Positions 1-10,400 are shown, counted from the stretch's first letter. The stretch: 64,000 bases of DNA from Ilyonectria destructans (GCA_020740775.1 JAHEWK010000017.1:806001-870000), one strand, 5' to 3'. Numbers and translations: made by a program. Notes: a model not told the origin generated them from the sequence alone.

Positions 1-3000
1 ATACACACGTGCAACAAAAGCATCAGCCAGTTCCTCAGCTGTTAGGCCGACTGTTGGGATGAAGTGGCGCATCTTTGTAAGGCGGCAGACTACCACTGCA
101 ATATGTTTATACTTTTGGCCCTTCCTCTCGCAGGTTGGCAGCGGCGTGATGTAGTCGACAGAGATGTCAGACCAGGCTCGGAAGGGGATTGGCAGAGGCT
201 GGAGGAAACCGGCAGGCGCCGACCTGGGGGCTTTTACTCTGACACAAAGCTCACAAGCTTTAACATAGGCTTGGACGTCGCGGGTCATCCGGGGCCACCA
301 GTAGGTCCTTGAGATCAAATCGGCGGTTTTAAAACGGCCTGGATGCCCTCCTAGGCCTGAGTTGTGGGTGCGGAACAGGATTTGGACCTTAAGCTCGTCG
401 TCTGGGGGAACGAAGAGCCTGTCTCTGTAGTAGATCCGACCTCCTTGTACTCTGCAGTCTGCCATAGCCACCCTCATATCATGCCGGATTGAAATCGGCC
501 AGCGCCGGGCTTTCGGGTCTTGCAAGGCCGCTATCGCAGTTTTGGCCAAATCATTTCTTTCATAGGCTCTGTCGATCAAGTCGTCCATTGGGGTGGCGTC
601 ATCAGGGAGGACTAACTGGGCTGGTGCGGCGGCAATGTCGTCAAAGCTAGCAGCCTCCTTCAGGAGGTCGGCGAAGGCTTTCTCATCAAACCTATCAGGT
701 GTTAAGATCTGGCGCTGGCGGTTCTTTATGCGGTCATCGTCGGGGTCTGCTTTCGCCGGTCGATCTTCCGACTTCCGGCTCAGTGCGTCTGGTCTTACTG
801 CTTTTGCTCCTGGGCGGTATGTGATCTTGAAGTTAAACCCAGTAAGGAACTCAGACCATCGGACTTGGCGCTGGTTTAGGGACTTAGTTGTTGTGAAGTA
901 TTCCAGGTTCTTGTGGTCAGTGAGGATCTGGAAAGGTTCCTGGGTGCCTTGGAGTTCGGGGCGCCACTCCTCTAGGCATTTGACGATAGCGAGGAGCTCT
1001 TTGTCGTAGATCTCATAGTTGCACTCTTGAGCGCTATGCTTGGCCGAGAAGTAGGCAACCGGGCGGAGGGTCCCGTCATCGTGGACTTGTGATAGGACTC
1101 CTCCTGAAGCCCAGTCCGAGGCGTCGGTTTCTAGGACTGTCTGGCGGTCATGATCGAACATGGCAAGGATTGGTGCTGTGACGAAGGCGCGTTTTAACTC
1201 TCGGAAGGCTTTCTCGTGGGTTTCTTCCCAACGCCATTGTATATCCTTTTTCAAAAGATCATTGAGGGGTCGACAGATGCTAGAGAAGCCCTGTATGAAG
1301 CGTCGGTAGAAATTTGCAAAGCCCAGAAAGCGTTGAAGGTCGCGGAGCCCTGGCGGGGACTTCCAGTCTCTAATAGTAAGGACTTTTTTAGGGTCCATCT
1401 CAATGCCTCCTGGTGTGATGATCAAGCCGAGGTACTTAGTCTTAGTGGTCTCGAATTCGCATTTCTCGATGTCTATCTGAAGGCCTGCATCTGTCAGGCG
1501 ACGCACTACCTCGCGGACATGGTCCCGGTGGGTGTCCTTAGACTCGGAGTAGATAAGGACATCATCTAGGTATGCCGTGCAGTACTTGTCGAGGAGGTCG
1601 AATAAGGTATGGTTGATATAGTGCTGGAATGAGGCAGGGGCGTTGCAAAGCCCGAAAGGCATCACCATTGACTCAAATAGCCCGAATCTCGTGATGAATG
1701 CTGTCTTCCATTCGTGGCCCTCGGCGATCCGGAGGTTGTTGAATGCGGCGGTAATGTCAAGCTTAGTATAGACCTTTGCTCTGCAAATAGCATCGAGTGT
1801 CTCCCTGATCAGTGGCAAGGGGTACCGGTTCTTGATAGTCACATTATTCAATCCTCGGTAGTCCTGGCAGATGCGCACGCCTCCCCCCGGTTTAGCGGCC
1901 AGCAGAAGGGGCGCAGCACAACGAGCTCGGGACTCACGAATAAACCCTTTTTCAAGGTTGTCGTCGAGCCATTTCCTAACAACCTTCAGTTCCGCCGGGG
2001 ACATCGGTCTGGACTTCTGGTAAGGGGGTTCTTTGCCTGGCTGGAGGTCAATCTGGTGGTCCCAGGGTCTTCTTGGAGGCAATTGGTCGGCGTTCCGGGG
2101 TATGAAACCCTCAGCAAGGTCATGGAGCCAGAGGGGGAGCTTGGAGAGGATGTCATCTCTGGTCATATCTGGTTTTCCCTTTATAAATTTGTCGATGTCT
2201 GCGTCCGTGATTTTAGCTAAGCGGACTGGGTAATAACATTCCTCAATGAAGTCGTGGAGCTCAGGTGGCAGTTTCGATTTGACATCTTCTTTGCTACCCC
2301 TGCCGAGCAGGGCATTGTGGATTAGTTCTTCAGGTACATCTGGCATGCTGATTTTAGTTATAGGACGCGGCTTAGTGGCTTCATCTAGCTCGTCCCAGGT
2401 AACTTGGAATACTTTAGTGCCTTTTCCTTGGCTGAACTTGGCGAAATTCAGTGCTTCTATCATCCGTATGTCCGAGAGGTCCGGGCGTCCAGTTGGCAAC
2501 GGAGCGCGGCTGTGGTCTTCTGGGAGCGCTACAGGCGGTGGGGGTAGCTCCTTCAGAAGTGGTTTTCCACAGCGGCGTCGTCCGGCGATAAAGGGGGCCG
2601 GGGCCGGTCGGCCAGCGGCAGTAGTTGCGATCATGATTGCTCTGGTTTCGGGGCCGTTATTCGTCACCTGTCTCGTCCGGTACGGGTGAGTTCCCGGCGA
2701 CAAGGTCTGCTGGATAGGTAACTCTGGTGCTTCAGCGTTCCAGTGCTGGGTTTCTGCTTCTAGCTCGTCGTCAACTCGCGGCTGGTGGTACTTTGAGACT
2801 TGTCTTTGTCGAGGGGGTTCATAGTCTTTGGGGGGTGGTAGTGGTCGTGATGTTGATTTCTCGGGTTGTTGAGGGGGTTCGTCTGGGTCGTCTTCCACGC
2901 TTGGTGGTTTGTATGTGGTTCGTTTGATAGCTGGTTCTCCGGGGATTGCCAGGTCGTGGAATGCCTGTGGCTGGATGCGAAGTACGGGGGCTCTTGGATC

Positions 3001-3441
3001 TAGCCACGGTGGGCAGCAGTACTTTGAGCAATACGGTGATGTAAAGGTGAGTGACATAGTAGTCCAATCAATCGACGGGTTATGTCTCTGGAGCCAGGGA
3101 AGGCCCAAGATAACTGGCGTGTCTGGTGATAGGTCGGTGACGAAGAATAGGGCGCGTTCTTCGTGGTTGCCGATTCTCATGGGGCCTATGAAGTACCGAC
3201 TGATTTTTGTTGTAGCCTCTTTCCCGTCTGCCAACACCAGGGTCCTGACATACGGTGTTGGATACGTCTGGATCTGGTACTTTTCGACTAAGGAACGATC
3301 GCAGAAGCCTCGTGCCGAGGCGCCGCTGTCAATCAGCGCGTTCATTCTCTCATTCAGCTGCGCGGGGAACAGTTGTGCAAGTACGATTAGGGATTTGCTG
3401 TCTATTGACTTAAGGTATAAGGGTTCCTTTTTCATCAACAT
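1..3441 (-). CDS. pol: Gypsy-1 pol polyprotein (partial, runs off the window)
   Basis: Pol polyprotein of a Ty3/gypsy element; makes cDNA and integrates it. The first ATG of the pol frame is at 3441, but the frame is open back to the gag stop, so translation probably enters by -1 frameshifting at 3513-3519. In order I can read: aspartic protease with ALIDSGAS near residue 34; reverse transcriptase with AYLDDVLIYS near residue 620; RNase H with DASDWASGG and LTDHKNLEYF; an integrase zinc finger with HNSGLGGHPG followed by CELC; and the first catalytic aspartate of the integrase core in SVDYITPLP at about 130-160. The remaining integrase residues, any chromodomain and the stop lie outside the window. 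No frame break was seen. Confidence 0.9.
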   Translation of the reverse strand, partial: MLMKKEPLYLKSIDSKSLIVLAQLFPAQLNERMNALIDSGASARGFCDRSLVEKYQIQTYPTPYVRTLVLADGKEATTKISRYFIGPMRIGNHEERALFFVTDLSPDTPVILGLPWLQRHNPSIDWTTMSLTFTSPYCSKYCCPPWLDPRAPVLRIQPQAFHDLAIPGEPAIKRTTYKPPSVEDDPDEPPQQPEKSTSRPLPPPKDYEPPRQRQVSKYHQPRVDDELEAETQHWNAEAPELPIQQTLSPGTHPYRTRQVTNNGPETRAIMIATTAAGRPAPAPFIAGRRRCGKPLLKELPPPPVALPEDHSRAPLPTGRPDLSDIRMIEALNFAKFSQGKGTKVFQVTWDELDEATKPRPITKISMPDVPEELIHNALLGRGSKEDVKSKLPPELHDFIEECYYPVRLAKITDADIDKFIKGKPDMTRDDILSKLPLWLHDLAEGFIPRNADQLPPRRPWDHQIDLQPGKEPPYQKSRPMSPAELKVVRKWLDDNLEKGFIRESRARCAAPLLLAAKPGGGVRICQDYRGLNNVTIKNRYPLPLIRETLDAICRAKVYTKLDITAAFNNLRIAEGHEWKTAFITRFGLFESMVMPFGLCNAPASFQHYINHTLFDLLDKYCTAYLDDVLIYSESKDTHRDHVREVVRRLTDAGLQIDIEKCEFETTKTKYLGLIITPGGIEMDPKKVLTIRDWKSPPGLRDLQRFLGFANFYRRFIQGFSSICRPLNDLLKKDIQWRWEETHEKAFRELKRAFVTAPILAMFDHDRQTVLETDASDWASGGVLSQVHDDGTLRPVAYFSAKHSAQECNYEIYDKELLAIVKCLEEWRPELQGTQEPFQILTDHKNLEYFTTTKSLNQRQVRWSEFLTGFNFKITYRPGAKAVRPDALSRKSEDRPAKADPDDDRIKNRQRQILTPDRFDEKAFADLLKEAASFDDIAAAPAQLVLPDDATPMDDLIDRAYERNDLAKTAIAALQDPKARRWPISIRHDMRVAMADCRVQGGRIYYRDRLFVPPDDELKVQILFRTHNSGLGGHPGRFKTADLISRTYWWPRMTRDVQAYVKACELCVRVKAPRSAPAGFLQPLPIPFRAWSDISVDYITPLPTCERKGQKYKHIAVVVCRLTKMRHFIPTVGLTAEELADAFVARVY

Positions 3442-3479
3442 ACGTGAAATCCAATCATCGGCTTGACAACTTCTTCCTA

Positions 3480-3519
3480 ACCTCTGTTCGCGACGATGAG
3501 CAGAGGTCAGGCTTTTCCC
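3480..3519 (-). promoter_or_regulatory. Programmed -1 ribosomal frameshift signal between Gypsy-1 gag and pol
   Basis: Minus-strand reading of 3519-3513 is GGGAAAA, phased G GGA AAA in the gag frame: a canonical X XXY YYZ slippery heptamer. The gag stop TGA (3509-3507) follows one codon later. Six bases downstream a hairpin can form: ACCTCTG at 3507-3501... on the minus strand pairs with CAGAGGT (plus-strand arms 3480-3486 and 3501-3507, perfect 7 bp, extendable by a G.T and a T-A pair), 14-nt loop. The -1 frame is open from the slip site into pol. Spacing and geometry fit known -1 signals; a pseudoknot partner was not identified. Confidence 0.8.
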
Positions 3520-5018
3520 TGGACGCTGGTGCTATCGGAGTCTGTCATGGACGGGGTGTATGAGGCTGGGGGTGTAGACAATTCAGATGAGGGGGTGTAA
3601 GTGCCGTTTATGCTAGGGACGTAACTGCCCATATCGATCTGGCGCAGTTGTTGGTGAGGGCGATAATTGTTACTGCTGTGACCAGGCTGCGGATTATGCT
3701 GGATGGAGTTCAAGCGGGGCGCGGGTCGTTGGTAGCGGTCATTGTTTCTAGGACGTTGGGGGCTAGGTTGAGGATTGTCATGCCGGGGTTGGTTGACTTG
3801 GTGGCCAGGGCGGGAGCTGAAACGGGCATCGTTCCTACGCTTTTCTTCGCAGTCCTTCAGTACATGAGGGCCACCACAGTAAAAGCATAGGCCATTGGTC
3901 CTGCGGTATTCCCGGACTTGTTGACGCGATGCGTCGAGTTGCATCGGATCGCTGGCGTCTTGGGCCGGGGCAGGGGCAGTTTGCAGCTGAGGGCGGAAAT
4001 TGTGGGATGTGGTTTTCGGGGTTTGGCCAGGCACTTTGCCACTGCGGAACTGTGAAAAGTGCTCATCTTCTTGCAGTCTGTCCCAGAGCTTTTGGAAGAG
4101 GCGGGACCAGCCTTCGAGATCGTCTGGGGCTGGTGTGTCGGTCTGGAAGCGCAGGCCAGCTGCCAGCTCATTCGAGATACGCTTCTTCAGTTCATCGACC
4201 ATCTGGTAGTTGGTCTTGCCAGCTTGGTGGCCTAGAGTCTGGAGCTTAGCGAGAAACTGGGGGTATGATGAGCCCTTCATCCACAATCTCTCAAGGTCGA
4301 GACTAGCATTGCGGGAGAGATCCATTGTAGCGTAGAGCTTATTAAGCTCACTAAAAAGCTCGTCGGCGTTCTTCCAGGGCCAGCCGCCTGTTGGGTTGGC
4401 TGCAATACCTCTAGCAGGGTCTGCTGGAGTGCCGTTCTTATGAATTGTCAATTTGTCAAAACGGGACTGGAAAAGCTGGTAGCAACTGCCCGTGAGCATG
4501 CTGGCAGCGTATTGTATCTTCTTAAAGTCGTTGTCAAAAACTTGGTCATCGGTGACGATATTCCGGCCGACTTTAGAACGCCAGTTAAGATATTCGATTT
4601 GACGTTTAGTAATGTCCTTTTCATCACCAGAGAACTTATCAGGGTCGCTAGTTTGGCGGCGGTAGTTGACTGTTTTCACTGTCATAACATCAGAGAGCTT
4701 AAGTGATAGGGCGCCGAGTTGCTCTGACATAGAGATTAGCTTAGCATCCTTAGAAGCTAGCTCTGCGTTTTTTAATTCGGTTTCAGCATTGAGCCATCTC
4801 ATGTATTCTTCACAAGCAGCGAAGGCTGAATAGAGAGGGACCTTGTTTTCATCCGGGCCGTGTTTTAGGGTTGTGATCAAGATAGCTGGGTCGGCATCGA
4901 TCCCATTCAGGAGGCTTTGGGCAACGCCCGGGAGGTTTCTGAATTCTGCGGCAAGAGATGCACCCCACGTCTTCTTAGCAGTGTCCGTGGTCGCTGGCGG
5001 TGCCAGAGGCGTGTCCAT
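3507..5018 (-). CDS. gag: Gypsy-1 Gag capsid/nucleocapsid protein
   Basis: 503-aa Gag that packages element RNA in virus-like particles. The N-terminal 110 residues include a predicted coiled-coil-like stretch (AELASKDAKLISMSEQL). The middle region, about 130-330, is retrotransposon Gag-like with aromatic and leucine-rich helices. Near residue 385 is a zinc knuckle, CFYCGGPHVLKDC, of form CX2CX3HX4C, one residue shorter than the usual CX2CX4HX4C. The C-terminus is rich in Q, P, N and R. The last sense codons contain the slippery heptamer for entry into pol. The ATG at 5018 is the first in the frame after the leader repeats. Uninterrupted. Confidence 0.9.
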   Translation of the reverse strand: MDTPLAPPATTDTAKKTWGASLAAEFRNLPGVAQSLLNGIDADPAILITTLKHGPDENKVPLYSAFAACEEYMRWLNAETELKNAELASKDAKLISMSEQLGALSLKLSDVMTVKTVNYRRQTSDPDKFSGDEKDITKRQIEYLNWRSKVGRNIVTDDQVFDNDFKKIQYAASMLTGSCYQLFQSRFDKLTIHKNGTPADPARGIAANPTGGWPWKNADELFSELNKLYATMDLSRNASLDLERLWMKGSSYPQFLAKLQTLGHQAGKTNYQMVDELKKRISNELAAGLRFQTDTPAPDDLEGWSRLFQKLWDRLQEDEHFSQFRSGKVPGQTPKTTSHNFRPQLQTAPAPAQDASDPMQLDASRQQVREYRRTNGLCFYCGGPHVLKDCEEKRRNDARFSSRPGHQVNQPRHDNPQPSPQRPRNNDRYQRPAPRLNSIQHNPQPGHSSNNYRPHQQLRQIDMGSYVPSINGTYTPSSELSTPPASYTPSMTDSDSTSVQGKA

Positions 5019-5026
5019 ATCGGCAG

Positions 5027-5150
5027 GGTCGGGGAATCGCAGGGTCAGGGAATCGCAGGGTCAGGAGGTCGCGGGGTCGGGGGATCGCAGAGTCGGGGGA
5101 TCACAGGGTCGGGGGATCGCAGGTTCGGGGGTCGCAGGGTCCGGGGAGTA
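5027..5150 (-). repeat. Minisatellite in the Gypsy-1 leader
   Basis: About seven imperfect copies of a 15-16-bp unit, plus-strand consensus GGGGGATCGCAGGGTC, lie between the candidate LTR and the gag ATG. The copies differ by one to three bases. In RNA they would form an array of near-identical segments directly upstream of gag; a packaging or translational role is possible but not shown. Confidence 0.8.
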
Positions 5151-5172
5151 AACGGAGAGGTTGCAGCGCAAC

Positions 5173-5367
5173 TGTTTGTAGACGGCACAAACTATCACGG
5201 GACGGAACTTGGGGTCGACTTAGAATCGTTGTTGTGCCGTGAAGAGGCCAGGAGCTAAGGTTGACGTGGGCTACTATATACAGTGGGTGACCCACGTCAC
5301 GTGGTCACGTGGTATCCCAATTCCTAGCACTCCATGCTAGTCGACTAGGACTGAGGCTAGTACCGTG
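5173..5367 (-). repeat. Candidate 5' LTR of Gypsy-1
   Basis: On the minus strand this starts TGTCACGG at 5367 and could end in CTACAAACA at 5173, giving about 195 bp, close to the 187 bp of Gypsy-2. It contains a TATATAG motif near 5272-5280 and two CACGTG E-boxes (5298-5303, 5306-5311) next to a TGACGTGG motif. The inner end is a guess because the partner LTR lies outside the window; the outer end is well supported by the start sequence. Confidence 0.55.
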
Positions 5368-5634
5368 ACAGACCGGCTGCGGCGAGGGAAGAAAAGAAAG
5401 GCGGTACCGAACCCGAACCGACGATTCATGGCTCTAGCGGAGGCTCTAGCGGCTGGAGAAGCTCTTCCTAACTCAAAGGAGGCAGAAATAGAGGTGGATG
5501 TGGAGGAGGAGGTCGAGTCGGTAATTGAGGTGGGTGTCAGGTCAGAGGACGAAAGTGAGGACTTTATGGTCGTAACAAAGCACTGCCAGCGCACACGGAG
5601 CGGCCGGGAGGTCAAAAAACCACGCAGAGAGTAA
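5365..5634 (+). pseudogene. Truncated C-terminal tail of a transposase, probably pogo/Fot1-like
   Basis: An open frame with no ATG at its start begins exactly at the Gypsy-1 LTR end and stops at 5634. The retained ~88 residues read KKRKAVPNPNRRFMALAEAL, then an acidic stretch, then TRSGREVKKPRRE. Basic AVPNPN and TRSGR-type tails resemble the C-termini of fungal pogo/Fot1 transposases as I remember them; this is a family inference only. The frame is most simply the piece of an older gene left to the right of the Gypsy-1 insertion. Confidence 0.45.
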
Positions 5635-6068
5635 AATTCAAGCAATTCTCTATAGAACATCAGAGTGGCTTCATTTTTAATGGACAAGGTGGTTGGTTTC
5701 TGCGTGCATCAAATATTGGATTTTGTATGGGGCGATGATTTTTTGTGCTATGCTTTAAGTGGTGTGATTCTTTAAGTGGTGGGGGATGGTATAGCGCAAT
5801 TCCGGTTGCGACCTATTAAAATAATCGACCTTTTTTAAAAGTTCGTAATTAGGATTATGCTATAAGGGATTGAAGGGGATCATGAAGGAAGGATGAAGGA
5901 AGGGAGGCCGGAATGTAGTATCGTAGATGAAAATGAAAGGGGTTTGAATTGGAAATTGGGTAAAGAAAATCTATGGATTGTGATTGGGTGAATTTGTGGA
6001 AATGCGGTGGGGTTCTTATGTGGAAATGACCATGTTGAGATCTATTGAATGTAATTGGTGTAGGAGTG

Positions 6069-6211
6069 GAAATGCGGCGCATTTCTGTTGCATGGCGTTT
6101 TATATATCAGAAGCGTGTTTTTTAAGAAAGTGCGGCGCATTTCCATCTCTAAAATTGTGGGTCAAATGACCAGGTTGTGGTTGGTTAAGAAGTGGAAATG
6201 CGGCGCATTTC
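6069..6211. repeat. Repeated 17-bp palindrome GAAATGCGGCGCATTTC
   Basis: The 17-bp sequence (8-bp arms around one base) is perfect at 6069-6085 and 6195-6211, and a partial copy, GTGCGGCGCATTTCC, is at about 6130-6144. Each sits in a GTGGAAATGCG context. Likely subterminal motifs of a degraded DNA transposon. Confidence 0.7.
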
Positions 6212-6220
6212 TACTGAGTA

Positions 6221-6319
6221 CCCGTTGGTTCATGTGGAGCGAAGCTCCAAGGCGAACCAACTAAGCAAGCTTGCTTAGTTGGATCGCCTTGGGGCTTGCC
6301 CCACACATGATCCAACGGG
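6221..6319. mobile_element. 99-bp foldback MITE with TA target duplication
   Basis: The element is nearly one long inverted repeat of about 50 bp per arm. It begins CCCGTTGGTTCATGTG and ends CACATGATCCAACGGG, with a central GCAAGCTTGC. The arms differ at only a few positions. It is flanked by TA on both sides (6219-6220 and 6320-6321), as expected for Tc1/mariner/pogo-mobilised elements. No coding capacity. A pogo/Fot1 transposase would be the likely mobiliser. Confidence 0.8.
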
Positions 6320-7009
6320 TAGGTCCCCGAGACAAAGAGGGACTAGTGGATGAACAAAGGAAGACCATGAGTCCCGCATATGTCAATATATGAAAGTCCA
6401 AGTCTGAAATATTCATTTGATTATGCTAAGATTGGTAATAATAGAAAGCTCTCGGTGAGAGAATCTAGAGGCACTAATTTTTTGTTACATTCATTTAATT
6501 CTGCTGAAAAATCGGCGTATGTTTGGAATATTTCGGCCTTGCGTGCGCCGCTGTTACTGGTGTCGACCTACCCTATACAATTGCGTTAGAGGCTACTGCA
6601 GATCTGTCCTCCGTAATAATGGTAGTGCCAGTACCTCCTAACTTTACAAGTTGGAATTTGCAGCCAAGATAACTCGCACTTCAACATCTCCCCCAAATCG
6701 TATATTCTTTATGGAAATCGACTAGATGCTTCATTCTAAGCTACAAAATGGATTGTCTTCGAACTTTTATAAAACATCCAATTGTGGGTTGTTGGGATGA
6801 GGAGTGAAGTTACAAGGTACCTATTGCGCCATAGATCTCTCGGGGAGGATGGGCGTACTCACTAACACATCTTAGCAACAAGACAGATTCGTGGCGAACG
6901 ATGAAGCCTACTGGGGTCGTCACGTAAGATCGCGCCAGTAGCTTCTTAATGCGTCGATCAATTACGCTAAAATTTAGGCCCCTGACGTGTTTCTGCAATC
7001 GGGAGCCCT

Positions 7010-7200
7010 GTTCGACCGAATCGATCGAAAATCGATCAAATGCTTAGCGCCGTTCGATTCGATGTCAAATGAAATGTGGCATGTTCGATTCGCATGTCGA
7101 ATGGAGTGCGCCCATTTGATTCGATGCGAATCGAACGCCAAGAAATTCGATTCGACATTCGTAAGACTTGGCATCGAATGAATCTATCGATTCGATTCCC
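7010..7200. repeat. CGAAT-rich block, candidate non-autonomous hAT
   Basis: ATTCGATTCG/CGAATCGAA motifs recur on both strands about a dozen times in 200 bp. The block is bounded by the loosely inverted sequences GGGAGCCCTGTTCGAC (about 7000) and GTCCAACCCTGCTCCCT (about 7212-7228). Dense short motifs inside both ends are typical of hAT-derived MITEs. No target duplication was found. Confidence 0.45.
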
Positions 7201-7451
7201 GTTCGTAAGATGTCCAACCCTGCTCCCTGCGATTGACCTGGCGCAGCTGCACATCCCATTACTCGGCAATCCTATTGGGCTCACAAGCTGCTGAGGCCTC
7301 CCCGCACGCAAACCCCGCAAATATGTTGCTGTCCCACGTCATCAGTGATGACAATCCGTTTGTCGTCCTGACTCATCGATCCGAGCAAAAGCCATCTCGC
7401 TGATACCGCCATATTGCACAACAAGGCCAAGGTGTCCCCTTCAAAGTGAAG

Positions 7452-10400
7452 ATGGCGCCTCGCTGGTTTGAGAAAGTCGAATCCAAGGCCAAAAGGCTGT
7501 TGCAGGCCCCTCCTTCACCACCATCACCTTCGCCGACACCTCAGCCAACGCCTTCTCCACCTATCTCGACGGATTCCAACACCTCGCCGTTGCCGAGTCT
7601 ACAAGAGCGACTTTGGAACCAGGCCTACGACGAGCTCAAAGCCGGCGAGCCCAAACTGGTCGAAGCGTACGAGAGGATCTTATCAGCTGAACTTTGCCGA
7701 AACGACTCGACCTCCGTTGCCTCTCGACCAACGGAAAACGAGATAGGAAGGAGTCGGGACACACGACGCCACCAAATGCAGCAGCTGGTTCAGGCTGGAC
7801 TGGACCGGACGCAGAAGCAAGCGTCCATCAAGCGAGGCATCGACGAAGGCTTGCAAGCGGTGCAAGCGGTGAGGGGAATAGTGGACAAGGCGGTTCATGC
7901 TGCTCCGGAAGCCGCCGTCGCCTGGGTCGGCGTCTGCCTTGGATTAGAGGTGTGTGTGATCAGCTTTCCCAATCGAAGAGAGAGCGGTGGATGATCCCCC
8001 CGCTGACAGATAATAGATCCTCTCGAATCCCGTCACCGAGGCACGCGACAATCGCAAAGGCATCGCCTACGTCCTGTCGAGAATGGAGTGGTACTGGAAC
8101 TTGGTGTTCCTGCTTCTCGACGAGAACAAGGCCGAGCAATCTTCCGCGAGACTGCGAGTCCAACTGGAGGAGCACGTCGTGCAGCTCTACGAGAAACTTC
8201 TGTTGTATCAGATGAAGAGCGTCTGCCTTTATCATCGTAACTGGGCTGCCGTCATCGGAAGGGATATGGTCAAAATCGATGACTGGGCTGGCCAGCTCAG
8301 CGAGATCCAGGAAGCCGAGGCTGCCGTGCAACGAGACATGGAACAATTCAATACTGAAGAGAGCAAGATGCAACTTCGGAAACTCACCGACGCCGCAAGC
8401 GCTCTCGAGATGAATCTCCAAGACATCCATTCGGCCATCCAGGATCAAACCAGGCAACAAGACAAGAGGCATAAAGACGACAAGTACGAGAAATGTATGC
8501 AGGATCTGCACGTGACTGACCCCCGCGACGATAAGAAGCGAATCCAAGACACAAAGGGCGGCCTGCTCAGGGACTCGTATCGCTGGATTCTTGGCCACGC
8601 CGACTTCCAGCGATTTCGCGACGATCCGCAGAGCCGACTGCTCTGGATCAAGGGCGACCCTGGTAAGGGCAAGACCATGCTCCTGTGCGGCATCATCGAC
8701 GAGCTAGAGAAGGGACCTAACAGTCTCCTGTCCTATTTCTTCTGTCAGGCCACTGAGACTCAACTGAGCAATGCGGCGTCTGTGCTGCGTGGCCTCACCT
8801 ACCTCCTCATCATCCAGCAACCATCGCTTATTTCGTACGTCCGGTCCAAGCACGATATTACGGGCGAGAAACTCTTCCAGGGCATCAATATCTGGGTGTC
8901 TCTGGTTGAGATACTCACGGGCATGCTGAAAGACCCGACTTTAAAAGACGCAGTCTTGGTCGTTGACGCCCTTGACGAGTGCATTACCGATCGACCCCAG
9001 CTTCTTGATTTCATCATTCAATCGTCGTCGACCTCTTCGTCCCGCGTCAAGTGGATCATATCCAGTCGCAACTGGCCAGACATTGAGGATAAGCTTGACA
9101 GTGCGAAGCAGAAGGTCAGGTTGCACCTAGAGTTGAACAAGGACTCAATCTCCAAAGCTGTTAACACTTACATTGGATATAAGGTGGATCAACTGGCACG
9201 TGATAAGGAATACAACAAGGAAACAAGGCACGCTGTCGAGAATCACTTAACTTCCAATGCCGACGGCACTTTCCTCTGGGTAGCCTTAGTTTGTCAGAAG
9301 CTTGCCCTTCCTAAAGCCCGAGCAAGGAATGCTTCGGCTACGGTGAAAGAGTTTCCGCCAGGGCTCAATCCTCTCTACATGCGAATGATGGAATATATTT
9401 ATGACTTGGAAGGAAAAGACTCCGACCGCTGCAAGAAGATCTTGGCTACTGCCTCCCTCGTCTACCGCCCTGTTGGCTTGGAGGAATTGAGGGTTCTTGA
9501 TAAGTCGGTCGAGGACTTAAGCGACAATGACTTGGAAGAAATTATCGCGCTCTGCGGATCTTTCTTGACTCTTCGACAAGGTGTCGTATATTTTGTGCAT
9601 CAATCGGCTAAGGATTTCCTGCTCAAAAATGCGCCCGAGCAAATCCTACCTTCTGGCATTGCGTACCAGCACCATGCCATCTTCTTGAGGTCGCTAGGGG
9701 CTCTGTTGGAAACCCTTCGACGTGATATTTACAACTTAAGCATCCCAGGATTTCCCATCGATCAGGTCTCGCCGCCCGACTCTGACCCATTGTCTTCGAT
9801 TCGATATTCTTGCGTCTACTGGGTTGACCATCTCGATGACTCGGAACCGGAGGCGAAGATGAACGATCACGACCTACAAGACGGCGGCGTCGTCCACGAC
9901 TTCTTCAAGAAGAAGTATCTGTATTGGCTAGAGTCTCTCAGTCTCTTGTGCAGTTTATCAGAGGGAGTCATGGCAGTGCAGAAGCTTGAAGCTTTGGTAG
10001 TGAGTTGCTAGGAATTGATGCGTACATTTGAGACGGCCTGACATACCCGCAGGAAAACATGGAGGCGCGGCAACTGTCGAGGCTACTTCGCGACGCGCGC
10101 CGCTTTATTTTTTCTCACAAGCGGGCCATCGAGATTGCTCCATTACAGGTCTATGCATCAGCACTCGTGTTTAGTCCCACCCGCAGCCTGATCAGAGAGC
10201 TCTTCGAAAATGAAGAGCCGAACTGGATTACGCTAAAGCCGAGCGTGGAATCAGACTGGAATGCATGCCTGCAGACGCTCGAGGGCCATGGCGGTCCGGT
10301 GTGGTCGGTGGCCCTCTCGGCGGATGGCCAGCGTCTCGCCTCGGGCTCGTTTGATAACACGGTCAAGGTATGGGATGCAGCGACGGGCGCGTGCGTGCAG

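Larger units (their letters stand above)
1..5367 (-). mobile_element. Ty3/gypsy LTR retrotransposon Gypsy-1, 3' part beyond window
   Basis: The element reads right to left: candidate 5' LTR (5173-5367), a leader with a minisatellite, gag (5018-3507), then pol running off the left edge inside the integrase core. The order protease, reverse transcriptase, RNase H, integrase is that of Ty3/gypsy (Metaviridae), not Copia. The outer end begins TGTCACGG on the minus strand, almost the same start as Gypsy-2. The 3' LTR and target duplication cannot be seen. No in-frame stop was found in the pol stretches I translated, so the element may be young. Confidence 0.9.
5640..7451. other. AT-rich intergenic stretch with small mobile-element debris
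   Basis: No gene recognised. It holds GAAATGCGGCGCATTTC palindromes (6069-6085, 6195-6211), a 99-bp MITE (6221-6319), a CGAAT-rich block (about 7010-7200), and then the presumed promoter of NLR-1. Short open frames here show no family features. Confidence 0.6.

Noticed and set aside
593..3466. Plus-strand open frames of 60-185 codons in the first 3.5 kb
   Set aside because: They lie antisense to the continuous Gypsy-1 pol frame, whose motifs are unmistakable.
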